The position numbers and the translations under genes were made by a program. A DNA stretch of 64,000 nt from NCBI GenBank assembly GCA_025359105.1, contig JANYHK010000081.1, forward strand, positions 1 to 64,000, given 5' to 3'. The notes beneath the pieces were generated by a model that did not search any database, was not told where the DNA came from, and saw only the letters and a program-made list of their open reading frames with translations. This DNA comes from Myxococcales bacterium. GTDB taxonomy: Bacteria; Myxococcota_A; Polyangia; Polyangiales; Polyangiaceae. Positions 32,960 through 40,473 of the stretch are shown here, one piece after another (position 1 is the stretch's first letter; each line of letters begins with the position of its first letter).

Positions 32960-33916
32960 TCATCGCGAATCCTTCGCAGGGGCGCCGCGACGGAGATCCC
33001 GAAGAAGCGCGGAGATACGCAGAGATCCGAGGTCACCCGCACTGTAGGGAGCCAGCGCACGAAGGGCGTCGTCTGCACACGCATAACGATCATGTGAGTG
33101 CAACTCCAATAGACGTTCGACGGCCTGTACAAGGCCGGAATCGAGATCGGGGCGCACTTCATGAAGCAGTTCTAGGTCTCCACGCTCGATGGCGCGGAGC
33201 TCGTCGAGCGCCCCCTTCGCGCGCCACGGCCGTCGCCTCGCGAGGAGCTCGTAGAGGACGACCCCGACGGCGAAGAGATCGGCCCGGGGGTCGAGAGGTG
33301 TCCCGCGCGCCTGCTCGGGCGCTACGTAGCCCAGCTTGCCCTTCACGAGGCTCGGGCGAGTCCAGCGGCCCCGGTCACCGGAGAGGGCTATCCCGAAGTC
33401 CGTCAATTTCACCTCGCCCTCGTTCGAAATGAGGATGTTGGTGGGGGTGACGTCGCGGTGGACGAGGCCGGGAAGCACGCGCTGGCTGGCAGCCAGTCCG
33501 CGGAGGACGGAGCACGCGACGTGGGCGGCGATGCGCTCGGGCAGGTAGGCGCGGGGCGGGGCGAGGCCGGCGGCCACGACGGCGCGGCTCAAGGCGCGGA
33601 GGTTGTGCCCCTGCACCAGCTCCAGCACCAGGAAGGGGGTGCCGTCACGCTCCTGACCGATCGCGAGCAAGGACGCGACGTTCGCGTGGCGCACCCGCGC
33701 AAGGAGACGCGCCTCCTCCCAGAGATCACGGATGCCGATCTCGCAGGAGCGAGAGAGCCGTTTGACGCAGACCTCCTTCGGGAAGGATGGTCCAATCTCG
33801 CGGGCTCGGTAGACCGTGCCGCTCCCCCCGGCGCCGATCCGCTCGAGCAGCTCGTACCGCACGGCGGCGGGGCTCCCGAGCAAAGGCGCGACCTGGTCTC
33901 CACTGTCGGTTCTCAC
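32960..33916 (-). CDS. soluble Hanks-type Ser/Thr protein kinase
   Basis: 318 residues, almost only a kinase domain: glycine loop IGAGGSGTVYRA near residue 26, Lys in EVCVKRL, catalytic loop HRDVTPTNI near 153, DFGIA near 173, YVAPEQARG. HRDVTPxN is the variant often seen in myxobacterial kinases. Key residues are intact. There is no membrane helix, so it is cytoplasmic, unlike the kinase at 5-6.5 kb. It lies upstream of the MerR-like gene in the same direction, but the palindromic region suggests separate transcription. Confidence 0.93.
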   Translation of the reverse strand: MRTDSGDQVAPLLGSPAAVRYELLERIGAGGSGTVYRAREIGPSFPKEVCVKRLSRSCEIGIRDLWEEARLLARVRHANVASLLAIGQERDGTPFLVLELVQGHNLRALSRAVVAAGLAPPRAYLPERIAAHVACSVLRGLAASQRVLPGLVHRDVTPTNILISNEGEVKLTDFGIALSGDRGRWTRPSLVKGKLGYVAPEQARGTPLDPRADLFAVGVVLYELLARRRPWRAKGALDELRAIERGDLELLHEVRPDLDSGLVQAVERLLELHSHDRYACADDALRALAPYSAGDLGSLRISALLRDLRRGAPAKDSR

Positions 33917-34034
33917 CCCCTCCCATCGGCCGTCACCGGGGCGAAGTTGCGTGCATAGTACATGTGGTGACCCCAGCCTCCGGCCAGGCCCGCGCTTGCG
34001 ACGGCCGGCGGGAGCCTCCTATGCTGGGCGCGCT

Positions 34035-34889
34035 TTGACGATCCCGCCGCGCCTCGAACCGGTGACCCGCGACGTGAACGCGCGCGGCACCCGCGTGCGC
34101 TTCGTCGAGGCCGGGGACGGGCCGCCGCTCCTCCTCGTGCACGGGTACCTGTCGAGCCAGCGGACGTGGGAGGACGTGACCCCCACCCTCGCCCAGCGAT
34201 TTCGGGTCATCGCGCCCGACTTGCCAGGGTTCGGCGAGAGCGAGAAGCCATCCCCGGCGCGCTACGCGTACGGGTTCGAAGCGTTCGCCGATTCCCTCGC
34301 CGACGTGCTGGCGGCGCTTGGATTGAGCCGCGCTGCGGTGTGCGGTCATGGGCTCGGCGGCGCGGTCGCGCTGACGCTCGCCGCCAAGCACCCCGCGCTC
34401 GTCGACCGACTCGTGCTCGTCGGGCCGCACGTCTATTCGGCGCGGCTCGGCCTGATGTCGCGGATCGCCGGCGTGCCGGTGGTGGGCCCCGTTGCGTTCA
34501 AGCAGCTCTACGGACGCGCGATGTTCCGGCGCTTCTTCCGCGACCACGTCTATGGCAGCGCCGAGCCGCCGTGGGCGCGGGTCGACACGCACTTCGATCT
34601 CTTCAATGTACCGGCGGCGCGAGAGGCGGCGTTCGCGACCACGCAGGCGCTCCTCGACACGCGCGCGATCGTCGCGCAGGTGCCCCGTGTCAACGTGCCG
34701 TCGCTCGTCGTGTGGGGCCGCGGCGATCGCTGCGCGCCCATCTCCGACGGCCGCCGCCTGTCGCGCGAGCTCCGCGGCGCGCGGTTCGAGGTGCTCGAGT
34801 GCGGGCACGCTCCACAGGAGGAGTGCCCGGAGGCCTTCGCGCACGTCATGTCGCGCTTCCTCGTCGAGGCGGCGGGAAAGGCGGCCTGA
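34035..34889 (+). CDS. alpha/beta-hydrolase-fold protein lacking the nucleophile Ser
   Basis: 284 residues if TTG 34035 is the start; GTG 34062 and GTG 34074 are alternatives, and no ATG fits without overlapping the divergent kinase. The fold is clear: PPLLLVHGYLSSQRTW oxyanion region, DLPGFGESEKP, VWGRGDRCAP acid region, catalytic His in GHAPQEECPEAF. The nucleophile elbow, normally GHSxGG, reads CGHGLGG, so the catalytic Ser is replaced by Gly. It may be non-hydrolytic. It precedes the transporter permease gene by 4 bases and is probably in one operon with it. One AT-rich 14-mer lies in the gene. Confidence 0.88.
   Translation: MTIPPRLEPVTRDVNARGTRVRFVEAGDGPPLLLVHGYLSSQRTWEDVTPTLAQRFRVIAPDLPGFGESEKPSPARYAYGFEAFADSLADVLAALGLSRAAVCGHGLGGAVALTLAAKHPALVDRLVLVGPHVYSARLGLMSRIAGVPVVGPVAFKQLYGRAMFRRFFRDHVYGSAEPPWARVDTHFDLFNVPAAREAAFATTQALLDTRAIVAQVPRVNVPSLVVWGRGDRCAPISDGRRLSRELRGARFEVLECGHAPQEECPEAFAHVMSRFLVEAAGKAA
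34597..34610 (+). repeat. AT-rich 14-mer site I
   Basis: ATCTCTTCAATGTA, 12 of 14 against the strict consensus and one mismatch if C is allowed at position 5 as in site H. It lies within the hydrolase-fold gene. Confidence 0.4.
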
Positions 34890-34893
34890 CGCG

Positions 34894-35919
34894 ATGCTCG
34901 ATCCGCGCGCGCGTGCCCGCTTCCTGCGGAACCGCGGAGCGTTGGTCGGCGCGGGGCTCGTGCTCTTCCTCGCGCTCTTCGCGGTGCTCGGCCCGCTGCT
35001 GGTCGGCCGCGATCCGTACGCGAGTGACTTCGCGGGCGGCGTCTCCCCAGAGCAGACGCCGGCCGGACCGAGCGCGGCCCACTGGCTGGGGACCGATCGG
35101 CTCTTCCGCGACGAGCTTTCCCGGCTCGCCTACGGCGCGCGGCTCTCCCTCGCGATCGGCGTGGCCGCGACGGCGATCGCGTCGACGGTCGGGGCGCTCG
35201 TGGGGATCGTCGCGGGGTACTACGAGGACACGCGCGGCGTACGGGTTCCGTGGGCGGTCGTCGCGGCAGCGTGCGGGGCGGTCGTGCTCGTCATCGCCGG
35301 GCACCCCGCGCCGGCGCTCGGGCTCCTCGCGGGGGGAGCGCTCGTGTGGATCTTCGGCGGGCGCGCCAAGCTGGCCGCGCTCGAGCGCGGCCTCGACCTG
35401 ACCGCCGACACCGCGCTGATGCGCCTGGTCGACGTGGGCCTCTCCTTCCCGTTCCTGCTCCTCGTCATGGCGGTGGGCGCTGCGCTCGACCGGACGACGA
35501 CCACCACCATCATGGTCACGCTGGGCCTGACGGGATGGCTGGGAACGGCGCGAATCCTTCGGGCGAAGACGATCCAGATCAAGAGGCACGACTACGTGCT
35601 CGCAGCGCGCGCGCTGGGGCAGTCGACGCTCGAGATCCTCGCGCGCCACGTACTTCCGAACGTGGCAGGCCCGCTGATCGTCGTGGCGACGATGTCGGTC
35701 GCGCAGATGATCGTGGCCGAGAGTGTGCTCAGTTATCTGGGGGTCGGCATCGCGCCGCCCGCCGCCACGTGGGGGCACATGCTGTTCGAGGGGCAGGACA
35801 TCTACCAGACCGCCCCATGGATCCTGGCGTGTCCCGCGGCGGCGATCCTGCTCGCCGTCTTCGGGTTCAACCTGCTCGGGGAAGGACTGCGCGATGCGCT
35901 CGACCCCCGCGAAGACTGA
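34894..35919 (+). CDS. ABC transporter permease, DppC/OppC type, with two-helix insertion
   Basis: 341 residues. It has the DppC N-terminal helix, the LGTDRLFRDELSRLAYGARLSLAIG signature region, and the C-terminal EAA loop (VLAARALGQSTLEILARHVLPN) followed by family-typical helices. Between AGYYEDTRG and ADTALMRLVD there is an extra stretch of about 60 residues holding two hydrophobic segments (near 115-155) not found in ordinary DppC proteins. It should form the inner-membrane channel of a peptide- or nickel-type importer with the OppB-like protein. It is followed by an overlapping binding-protein gene. Confidence 0.92.
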   Translation: MLDPRARARFLRNRGALVGAGLVLFLALFAVLGPLLVGRDPYASDFAGGVSPEQTPAGPSAAHWLGTDRLFRDELSRLAYGARLSLAIGVAATAIASTVGALVGIVAGYYEDTRGVRVPWAVVAAACGAVVLVIAGHPAPALGLLAGGALVWIFGGRAKLAALERGLDLTADTALMRLVDVGLSFPFLLLVMAVGAALDRTTTTTIMVTLGLTGWLGTARILRAKTIQIKRHDYVLAARALGQSTLEILARHVLPNVAGPLIVVATMSVAQMIVAESVLSYLGVGIAPPAATWGHMLFEGQDIYQTAPWILACPAAAILLAVFGFNLLGEGLRDALDPRED

Positions 35920-37699
35920 GCCGCTCGCGGGGACGCACGAGAACGAGGATCGCCTCGCGTTTCGTTTGAATGGAATTCGTTTCAGTATATTTTTTTGCGT
36001 CGCCGCGTGCGTGACCGGGTGCAGCAGCGAGCTCGCCGCTCCCCTCCCCGGGGCCCATGAGGGCGACGAGACCCCGCGGCGCGGTGGCACGCTGCGCCTG
36101 GCCTCCTTCGCCGACATCCGGGGCCTCGACCCTGCGATCACCTCCGACGGCCTGGCTACGCCGGTCATCGCCCTCCTCTTCTCGGGGCTCGTCGAGTACG
36201 ACGAGTCGGGAAAACTAGTGCCAAGCCTCGCCGAGCGGTGGGACGTCGAGGACGGCGGACTGCAGGTTCGCTTCACGCTCCGCGAAGGGGTTCGCTTCCA
36301 CGACGGCGAGGAGCTCACCGCCGACGACGTCAAGCGCTCGGTGGAGCGCGCGCTCGCGCCCACGACGCCGAACCCTGCCGCGAGCTTCTACGAGAAGATC
36401 GCCGGGTACGAAGAATATACTGAAACGAAATCTCCACACCTGGCCGGCGTGCGCGTGCTCGGGCGCTACGTCGTCGGGTTCACGCTGAAGGAGCCGGACG
36501 CGACGTTCCTCCCGGCGATGGCGCTGACAGCCCTGCGGCCGGTTTGCAGGAGCGGCGGCGAGCGCTACTCCGACGGCTGGCAGCCCTGCGGCGCCGGCCC
36601 GTTCAAGCTCATGCCCGGCGGCTGGGAGCACGGGCGGAGCATCACGGTCGTGCGTCACGACGGCTTCTTCCGGCCCGGACAGCCGTACCTCGACGCGGTG
36701 ACGTGGACCTACGGCATGGGGATCGTGACCGAGCGCTTCAAGCTCGAGTCGGGCGAGCTCGACGCGATCCAGGAGTTTTCGCAGGCCGACATCGTTCGCT
36801 TCCAGAGCGATCCGCGCTGGAAGCCGTTCGGCGCGTTCGCGCCCGAGCGCACGGTCTACGGGCAGGCGATGAACACCGAGATGGCGCCGTTCGACAACGT
36901 CGAGATCCGGCGTGCGGTGGCGGCCGCGATCGACCGCGAGCACTTCCGCCTGATCTCGCCGGCGCGGACCAAGACCGCTTACCAGGTGCTGCCCCCCTCG
37001 GTGCCCGGGTACCGCGAGGATTTTCCGGGCCGCCAGCGGCACGACCTCGCCGCTGCGCTCGAGCACATGCGGCGCGCCGGCTACCCTTACGATCCCGCGA
37101 CGGGCCACGGCGGCTACCCGAACGTCGTCCCCTACTACGCCTACAAGGGGTCGCCGGAGTACACGGGGCAGCTGCTGCAGCAGGATCTCGCGAAGATCGG
37201 ACTCCGGATCGAGATCCGCGTCCTCAGCTACCCGACGTGGGCGGCCGTCACGCGGCGGCGCGGGAAGGCCGCCTTCTCGGAAGGCAGCTGGCAGATGGAC
37301 TTCCCCGACGCGGGCGATTTCTTCGAGCCGCTCTTCTCGGGCAAGGCGATCAACGACGAGGACACGAGCAACACCGCCTTCTACAAGAACGCTCGCGTCG
37401 ACGCCCTGCTCGAGGCCGCGCACAAGGAGCTCGATCCGAAGACGCGCACGGCGATGTACGACGAGGCGAACGCGACCGTCTGCGACGAGGCGCCGTGGGC
37501 GTTCACGCACGGGGCGCGGTGGTACGTCGTCTGGCAGCCGTACGTGCGCGGGTACAAGATGCACCCGATCCTGAACCAGCACGTCGCCGAGGTCTGGCTC
37601 GACCGCGAATCGGCGCGGCGCGCGGCCGCACCCCGGCTGGGTCGGCGCGGCCTCGCAGGGGTCGTGGGGAGCCTGCTGGGCCCGGGGGCGACGCGATGA
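35894..37699 (+). CDS. ABC transporter substrate-binding protein, family 5, lipoprotein
   Basis: 601 residues from ATG 35894, inside the end of the permease gene (26-base overlap) with GGGGAAGGA upstream. A short lipoprotein signal (FFCVAACVTGC) ends near residue 43. SBP family 5 features follow: GGTLRLASFADIRGLDPA, FTLREGVRFHDGEELTADDVK, IRRAVAAAIDRE. It binds peptides or similar ligands outside the inner membrane. Two short segments (35961-35991 and 36414-36429) are strikingly AT-rich with rare codons and are inverted copies of each other. The gene sits between the two permease genes, an unusual order. Confidence 0.93.
   Translation: MRSTPAKTEPLAGTHENEDRLAFRLNGIRFSIFFCVAACVTGCSSELAAPLPGAHEGDETPRRGGTLRLASFADIRGLDPAITSDGLATPVIALLFSGLVEYDESGKLVPSLAERWDVEDGGLQVRFTLREGVRFHDGEELTADDVKRSVERALAPTTPNPAASFYEKIAGYEEYTETKSPHLAGVRVLGRYVVGFTLKEPDATFLPAMALTALRPVCRSGGERYSDGWQPCGAGPFKLMPGGWEHGRSITVVRHDGFFRPGQPYLDAVTWTYGMGIVTERFKLESGELDAIQEFSQADIVRFQSDPRWKPFGAFAPERTVYGQAMNTEMAPFDNVEIRRAVAAAIDREHFRLISPARTKTAYQVLPPSVPGYREDFPGRQRHDLAAALEHMRRAGYPYDPATGHGGYPNVVPYYAYKGSPEYTGQLLQQDLAKIGLRIEIRVLSYPTWAAVTRRRGKAAFSEGSWQMDFPDAGDFFEPLFSGKAINDEDTSNTAFYKNARVDALLEAAHKELDPKTRTAMYDEANATVCDEAPWAFTHGARWYVVWQPYVRGYKMHPILNQHVAEVWLDRESARRAAAPRLGRRGLAGVVGSLLGPGATR
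35961..35989 (+). repeat. tandem AT-rich 14-mers, sites C and D
   Basis: TTCGTTTGAATGGA (35961-35974) and TTCGTTTCAGTATA (35976-35989) repeat in the same orientation 15 bases apart, inside the signal-peptide codons of the binding-protein gene. Site C differs from site A at one base. Confidence 0.55.
36416..36429 (-). repeat. AT-rich 14-mer site E, inverted copy of site D
   Basis: The minus strand reads TTCGTTTCAGTATA, identical to site D. The full identity is 16 bases (35976-35991 against the reverse complement of 36414-36429), a long perfect inverted repeat 422 bases apart in a GC-rich gene. Confidence 0.6.
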
Positions 37700-38700
37700 C
37701 GCGCTTTCTCCTGCGGCGCCTCGCGTGGGCAGCGTTCACGATTTGGGCGGTCGTGACCGCGGCGTTCTTCGTCAACTGCGTCCTTCCGAGCGATCCCGCG
37801 CGCATGGTCGCCGGCCCGCAGGCGCGTCCAGCCGACGTCGCGCGCATCCGTCAGCAGCTGGGACTTGGCGAGCCAGTGCACGTGCAATACGCGATCTTCA
37901 TGCGGCGACTCGTGCACGCGGGGCCGTCCGACCTCGCGCCGTCGGACGCGGCTCACGGCTCGTGCGCTGCGCTGGGGCGTCTTCACTTCGATCTGGGCAG
38001 GAGCTACACGATGCGGCGGCCGGTCCTGACCGTCCTCGGCGAGCGCCTGCCGCGAACGCTGCAGCTCGCCGCCGCAGCCCTCGTGCTGCAGCTTCTCTTC
38101 GGCGTGGGCCTCGGGGTCGTCGCCGCCGTCCGGCGCGGCAAGCTCACCGACCACGCCGCGGTCGGCGTGAGCCTCCTCGGGGTGAGCGCTCCGACGTTCC
38201 TGACCGGGCTCCTCCTGCAGTTCGTGCTCGGTCACAAGCTGCGGCTCCTGCCGACGGACGGGTACGGCAAGGACGCCGCGGAGCACGCGCTCAGCGCGAT
38301 CCTGCCGGCGCTCACCCTCGCGCTGTTCGGTGCCGCTTCGTACACGCGCCTCGTCCGAGACGAGATGATTGGCCTCCTCGGACAGGATTACGTGCGAACA
38401 GCGCGCGCCAAGGGGGTGAGCGGCGCAGGCGTCGTCGTGCGTCACGCGCTCCGCAACGCGCTGGTGCCGCTCGTCACGGTGCTCGGACTCGATCTCGGAA
38501 CGCTGGTGGGCGGAGCGGTCGTGACCGAGACCCTCTTCCGCTGGCCGGGCCTTGGCGCCATGAGCGTCAACGCGATGCTCGATCGCGACGGCCCGCTCAT
38601 CCTGGGCGCGGTGATCGTCACGAGCACGGCGGTCGTCCTGAGCAACATCGTCGTGGACGTCTGCTACTTCGCGCTAGATCCGCGCATCCGCAAGGCGTGA
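37696..38700 (+). CDS. ABC transporter permease, DppB/OppB type
   Basis: 334 residues. N-terminal MTRFLLRRLAWAAFTIWAVV helix, the IRQQLGLGEPVHVQY segment, the family EAA loop (YVRTARAKGVSGAGVVVRHALRNALVPL) and LGGAVVTETLFRWPG-like C-terminal motif. It pairs with the DppC-type permease. It has a somewhat longer first periplasmic loop than usual (Ala/Ser/Asp-rich, near 75-95). ATGA overlap with the binding-protein gene shows coupling. No ATPase (DppD/F) gene follows; transcription ends in a convergent arrangement. Confidence 0.93.
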   Translation: MTRFLLRRLAWAAFTIWAVVTAAFFVNCVLPSDPARMVAGPQARPADVARIRQQLGLGEPVHVQYAIFMRRLVHAGPSDLAPSDAAHGSCAALGRLHFDLGRSYTMRRPVLTVLGERLPRTLQLAAAALVLQLLFGVGLGVVAAVRRGKLTDHAAVGVSLLGVSAPTFLTGLLLQFVLGHKLRLLPTDGYGKDAAEHALSAILPALTLALFGAASYTRLVRDEMIGLLGQDYVRTARAKGVSGAGVVVRHALRNALVPLVTVLGLDLGTLVGGAVVTETLFRWPGLGAMSVNAMLDRDGPLILGAVIVTSTAVVLSNIVVDVCYFALDPRIRKA

Positions 38701-38746
38701 GCCGGGACCCCGGAGGCGGGATGGCTGCATGGAACGGGTGTTCGCT

Positions 38747-39088
38747 CTACTGACCGAGCAGCGCGCGGCACTCGCTCACGCGCGACCCGCGGCCGCGGTT
38801 GACGCAGCTCTGGTACGCCGCGCGCGCCTGCGTGCGTGAGCCCGACGCATCGAAGGCTGCACCGAGCGTCAGCCAGGCCTCCGCGTCGCCGGGATCGGCG
38901 GCCGTGGCGCGCCGCGCAGCGTCGATGGCCTTGTACGTCTGTCCGCGCTCGAGGAGCCGCTGGGCCTGCTGCGTGAGGTTGACACGCGGCTCGGCAACCG
39001 TGGGCGCAGACGCTACGGCCGTCCCGGTCGTGGTCGCGGTCGGGGTCGCGGTCGGGGTCGGCGTCGGGGTCGGAGTCGGGGTCGGCAT
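38747..39088 (-). CDS. TPR-domain protein with Thr-Pro repeat N-terminus, possibly truncated
   Basis: Residues after the linker form a clear TPR hairpin pair (LLERGQTYKAIDAARRATAADPGDAEAWLTLGAAFDASGSRTQARAAYQSC), closing with a Cys-containing cap. Upstream the frame dissolves into Thr-Pro/Arg-Pro low complexity encoded by GTCGGG-type hexamers. The only plausible ATG (39088) lies in this repeat, giving 113 residues. A proper N-terminus with signal or kinase domain is missing, so the gene may be a 3' remnant or frameshifted in the repeat. Confidence 0.5.
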   Translation of the reverse strand: MPTPTPTPTPTPTATPTATTTGTAVASAPTVAEPRVNLTQQAQRLLERGQTYKAIDAARRATAADPGDAEAWLTLGAAFDASGSRTQARAAYQSCVNRGRGSRVSECRALLGQ

Positions 39089-39166
39089 CGGCGTCGGTGG
39101 TCGGGGTCGGCGTTGGGGTCGGGGTCGGGGTCGGCGTCGGCGTCGGCGTCGGCGGTGGGCTGTCGG
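39010..39166. repeat. GTCGGG/GTCGCG hexanucleotide repeat tract
   Basis: About 25 imperfect hexamers (GTCGGG, GTCGGC, GTCGCG) in tandem. It spans the 5' end of the TPR fragment and part of the gap before the Cys-rich secreted protein gene. Likely unstable in copy number. Confidence 0.85.
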
Positions 39167-39318
39167 AATCCGCGGTTTCGCGCCAACCGCAGAAGATTCG
39201 AAGGGTCTATGGGGCTCCGGCCATTGCTCTTGTTGACGTGGCAAAGCGCGGCGCGGTACGTTCCGCGCGCGCAGATCTGCCGTACCTTCCCCGTGAGCAG
39301 GACCAACCTGGAGACGCG

Positions 39319-39936
39319 ATGATTCGTTCGATCTGGACCGTGATGACGGTGGCCGCCGTGGCGGGCCTGGGGAGCCCCCTGTTCGCGACGGGCTGCAAGG
39401 CAACCGGGGTCGGTGATCCCTGCACCCCCGAGCAAGAGTACGACACGACGTTCAACGGCTTCGACGAGCAAGAGGTCAACGTCGAGAGCAAGAGCTTCCA
39501 GTGCCAGACGCGTCTGTGCCTGGTGAATCACTTCCGCGGCCGCGTGTCTTGCGCCTACGGGCAGGACGAGAGCGGAGCGCCGGCGAACGGATCGAAAAAC
39601 CCGTGCGCGGTGCCCGGCGCGAAGGACACGATCGTGGGCAACCAGGCGGACGCAAAGAAGAAGGCGCTCGTGCCCGCGCAGTGCACCGATCGCACGGCCG
39701 ACAAGGCCGTCTACTGCTCTTGCCGCTGCGCGAACATCGACAACAAGACGGACGACGGCGCCAACTACTGCACGTGCCCGGACGGGTTCTCGTGCTCGCA
39801 GCTCGTCACGTCGATCGGCCAGGGCGACACCGGCCTGACCGGCGCGTATTGCGTCAAGAAGGGCACCGAGTACGACCGCAACAAGGCGTGCCAGGTTACC
39901 TGCGACGCCAACGTGAAGTCCGCGAACTGCCAGTAG
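39319..39936 (+). CDS. secreted Cys-rich protein, putative lipoprotein
   Basis: 205 residues from ATG 39319, with GGAGAC just upstream. Signal peptide with probable lipobox (LFATGC), then 15 or more Cys in pairs (CSCRCANIDN, CTCPDGFSCSQ, CQVTC), suggesting an EGF-like, disulfide-stabilised extracellular domain. No family recognised. It begins downstream of the hexanucleotide tract, and is followed by yraN. Confidence 0.82.
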   Translation: MIRSIWTVMTVAAVAGLGSPLFATGCKATGVGDPCTPEQEYDTTFNGFDEQEVNVESKSFQCQTRLCLVNHFRGRVSCAYGQDESGAPANGSKNPCAVPGAKDTIVGNQADAKKKALVPAQCTDRTADKAVYCSCRCANIDNKTDDGANYCTCPDGFSCSQLVTSIGQGDTGLTGAYCVKKGTEYDRNKACQVTCDANVKSANCQ

Positions 39937-39971
39937 CGCAGGCGCGCGCGGGCAACGCAAAGCCACGGACC

Positions 39972-40337
39972 GTGGATCGCCGTGCCATCGGAAAGCGCGC
40001 GGAGGACGCGGTCGCCATTTACCTCGCGGCGCGCGGGTTCGATGTGCTCGCGCGAAACCTCCGGCTCGGCGCGCTCGAGCTCGATATCGTCGCGCGCCAG
40101 GGGCCGCTCGTCGCGATCGTGGAGGTGCGCACGCGGGGCCCCGGCAGCTTCACCGGCCCCTTCGCGAGCGTGACGCGGGAGAAGCAGCGACGCCTCTTGC
40201 GCGCCGCCGAGCGTCTCTGGCGCGACAAGCTTCGCGGGATGCCCGACGTCGCGCGCGTGCGCATCGACGTCGCCGCGGTCACCTTCGACGGCGACGACGC
40301 CCGGATCGCCTACCACGCAGGCGCCATCGTGGGCTGA
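39972..40337 (+). CDS. yraN: YraN / UPF0102 family nuclease-fold protein
   Basis: 121 residues from GTG 39972. It shows the family pattern GKRAEDAVAIYLAARGFDVLARNLRLGALELDIVARQG...IVEVRTR, which retains the D-x(n)-E-x-K/R-like restriction-endonuclease core (ELDIVA, VEVRTR; the usual VEVK Lys is Arg here). Members have been linked to Holliday-junction or DNA processing and often lie near other housekeeping genes; the function is not firmly known. It is in the same direction as the Cys-rich gene, 35 bases on. Confidence 0.9.
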   Translation: MDRRAIGKRAEDAVAIYLAARGFDVLARNLRLGALELDIVARQGPLVAIVEVRTRGPGSFTGPFASVTREKQRRLLRAAERLWRDKLRGMPDVARVRIDVAAVTFDGDDARIAYHAGAIVG

Positions 40338-40473
40338 CGCTCCCGGATGTACGTCTCTCTCGGCAAGGAGCGGCCGTCTTCCCCATCGACATCCCGGCGA
40401 ACGGCGTGCGACTGTGCGCCCCATCGCCGGAGTGGCGACGAGCGCGCGCGCGGGCGCGCTCCCGAGGAGACAC

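Noticed and set aside
32718-32963. Longer N-terminus for the MerR-like gene from ATG 32963
   Set aside because: The added 82 codons cover AT-rich DNA with three palindromes, a promoter and a terminator; coding character is lost.
33816-34034. Longer N-terminus for the hydrolase-fold gene from ATG 33816
   Set aside because: Would overlap the divergent kinase gene by 100 bases with a non-conserved Pro/Arg-rich sequence.
35961-36429. Miniature transposon (MITE) bounded by the 16-base inverted repeat
   Set aside because: The interior is ordinary family-5 binding-protein coding sequence conserved in pattern, with no target duplication.
39089-39403. Extended N-terminus of the TPR gene to ATG 39403
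   Set aside because: Runs antisense through the start of the Cys-rich secreted protein gene and is Arg/Pro low complexity.
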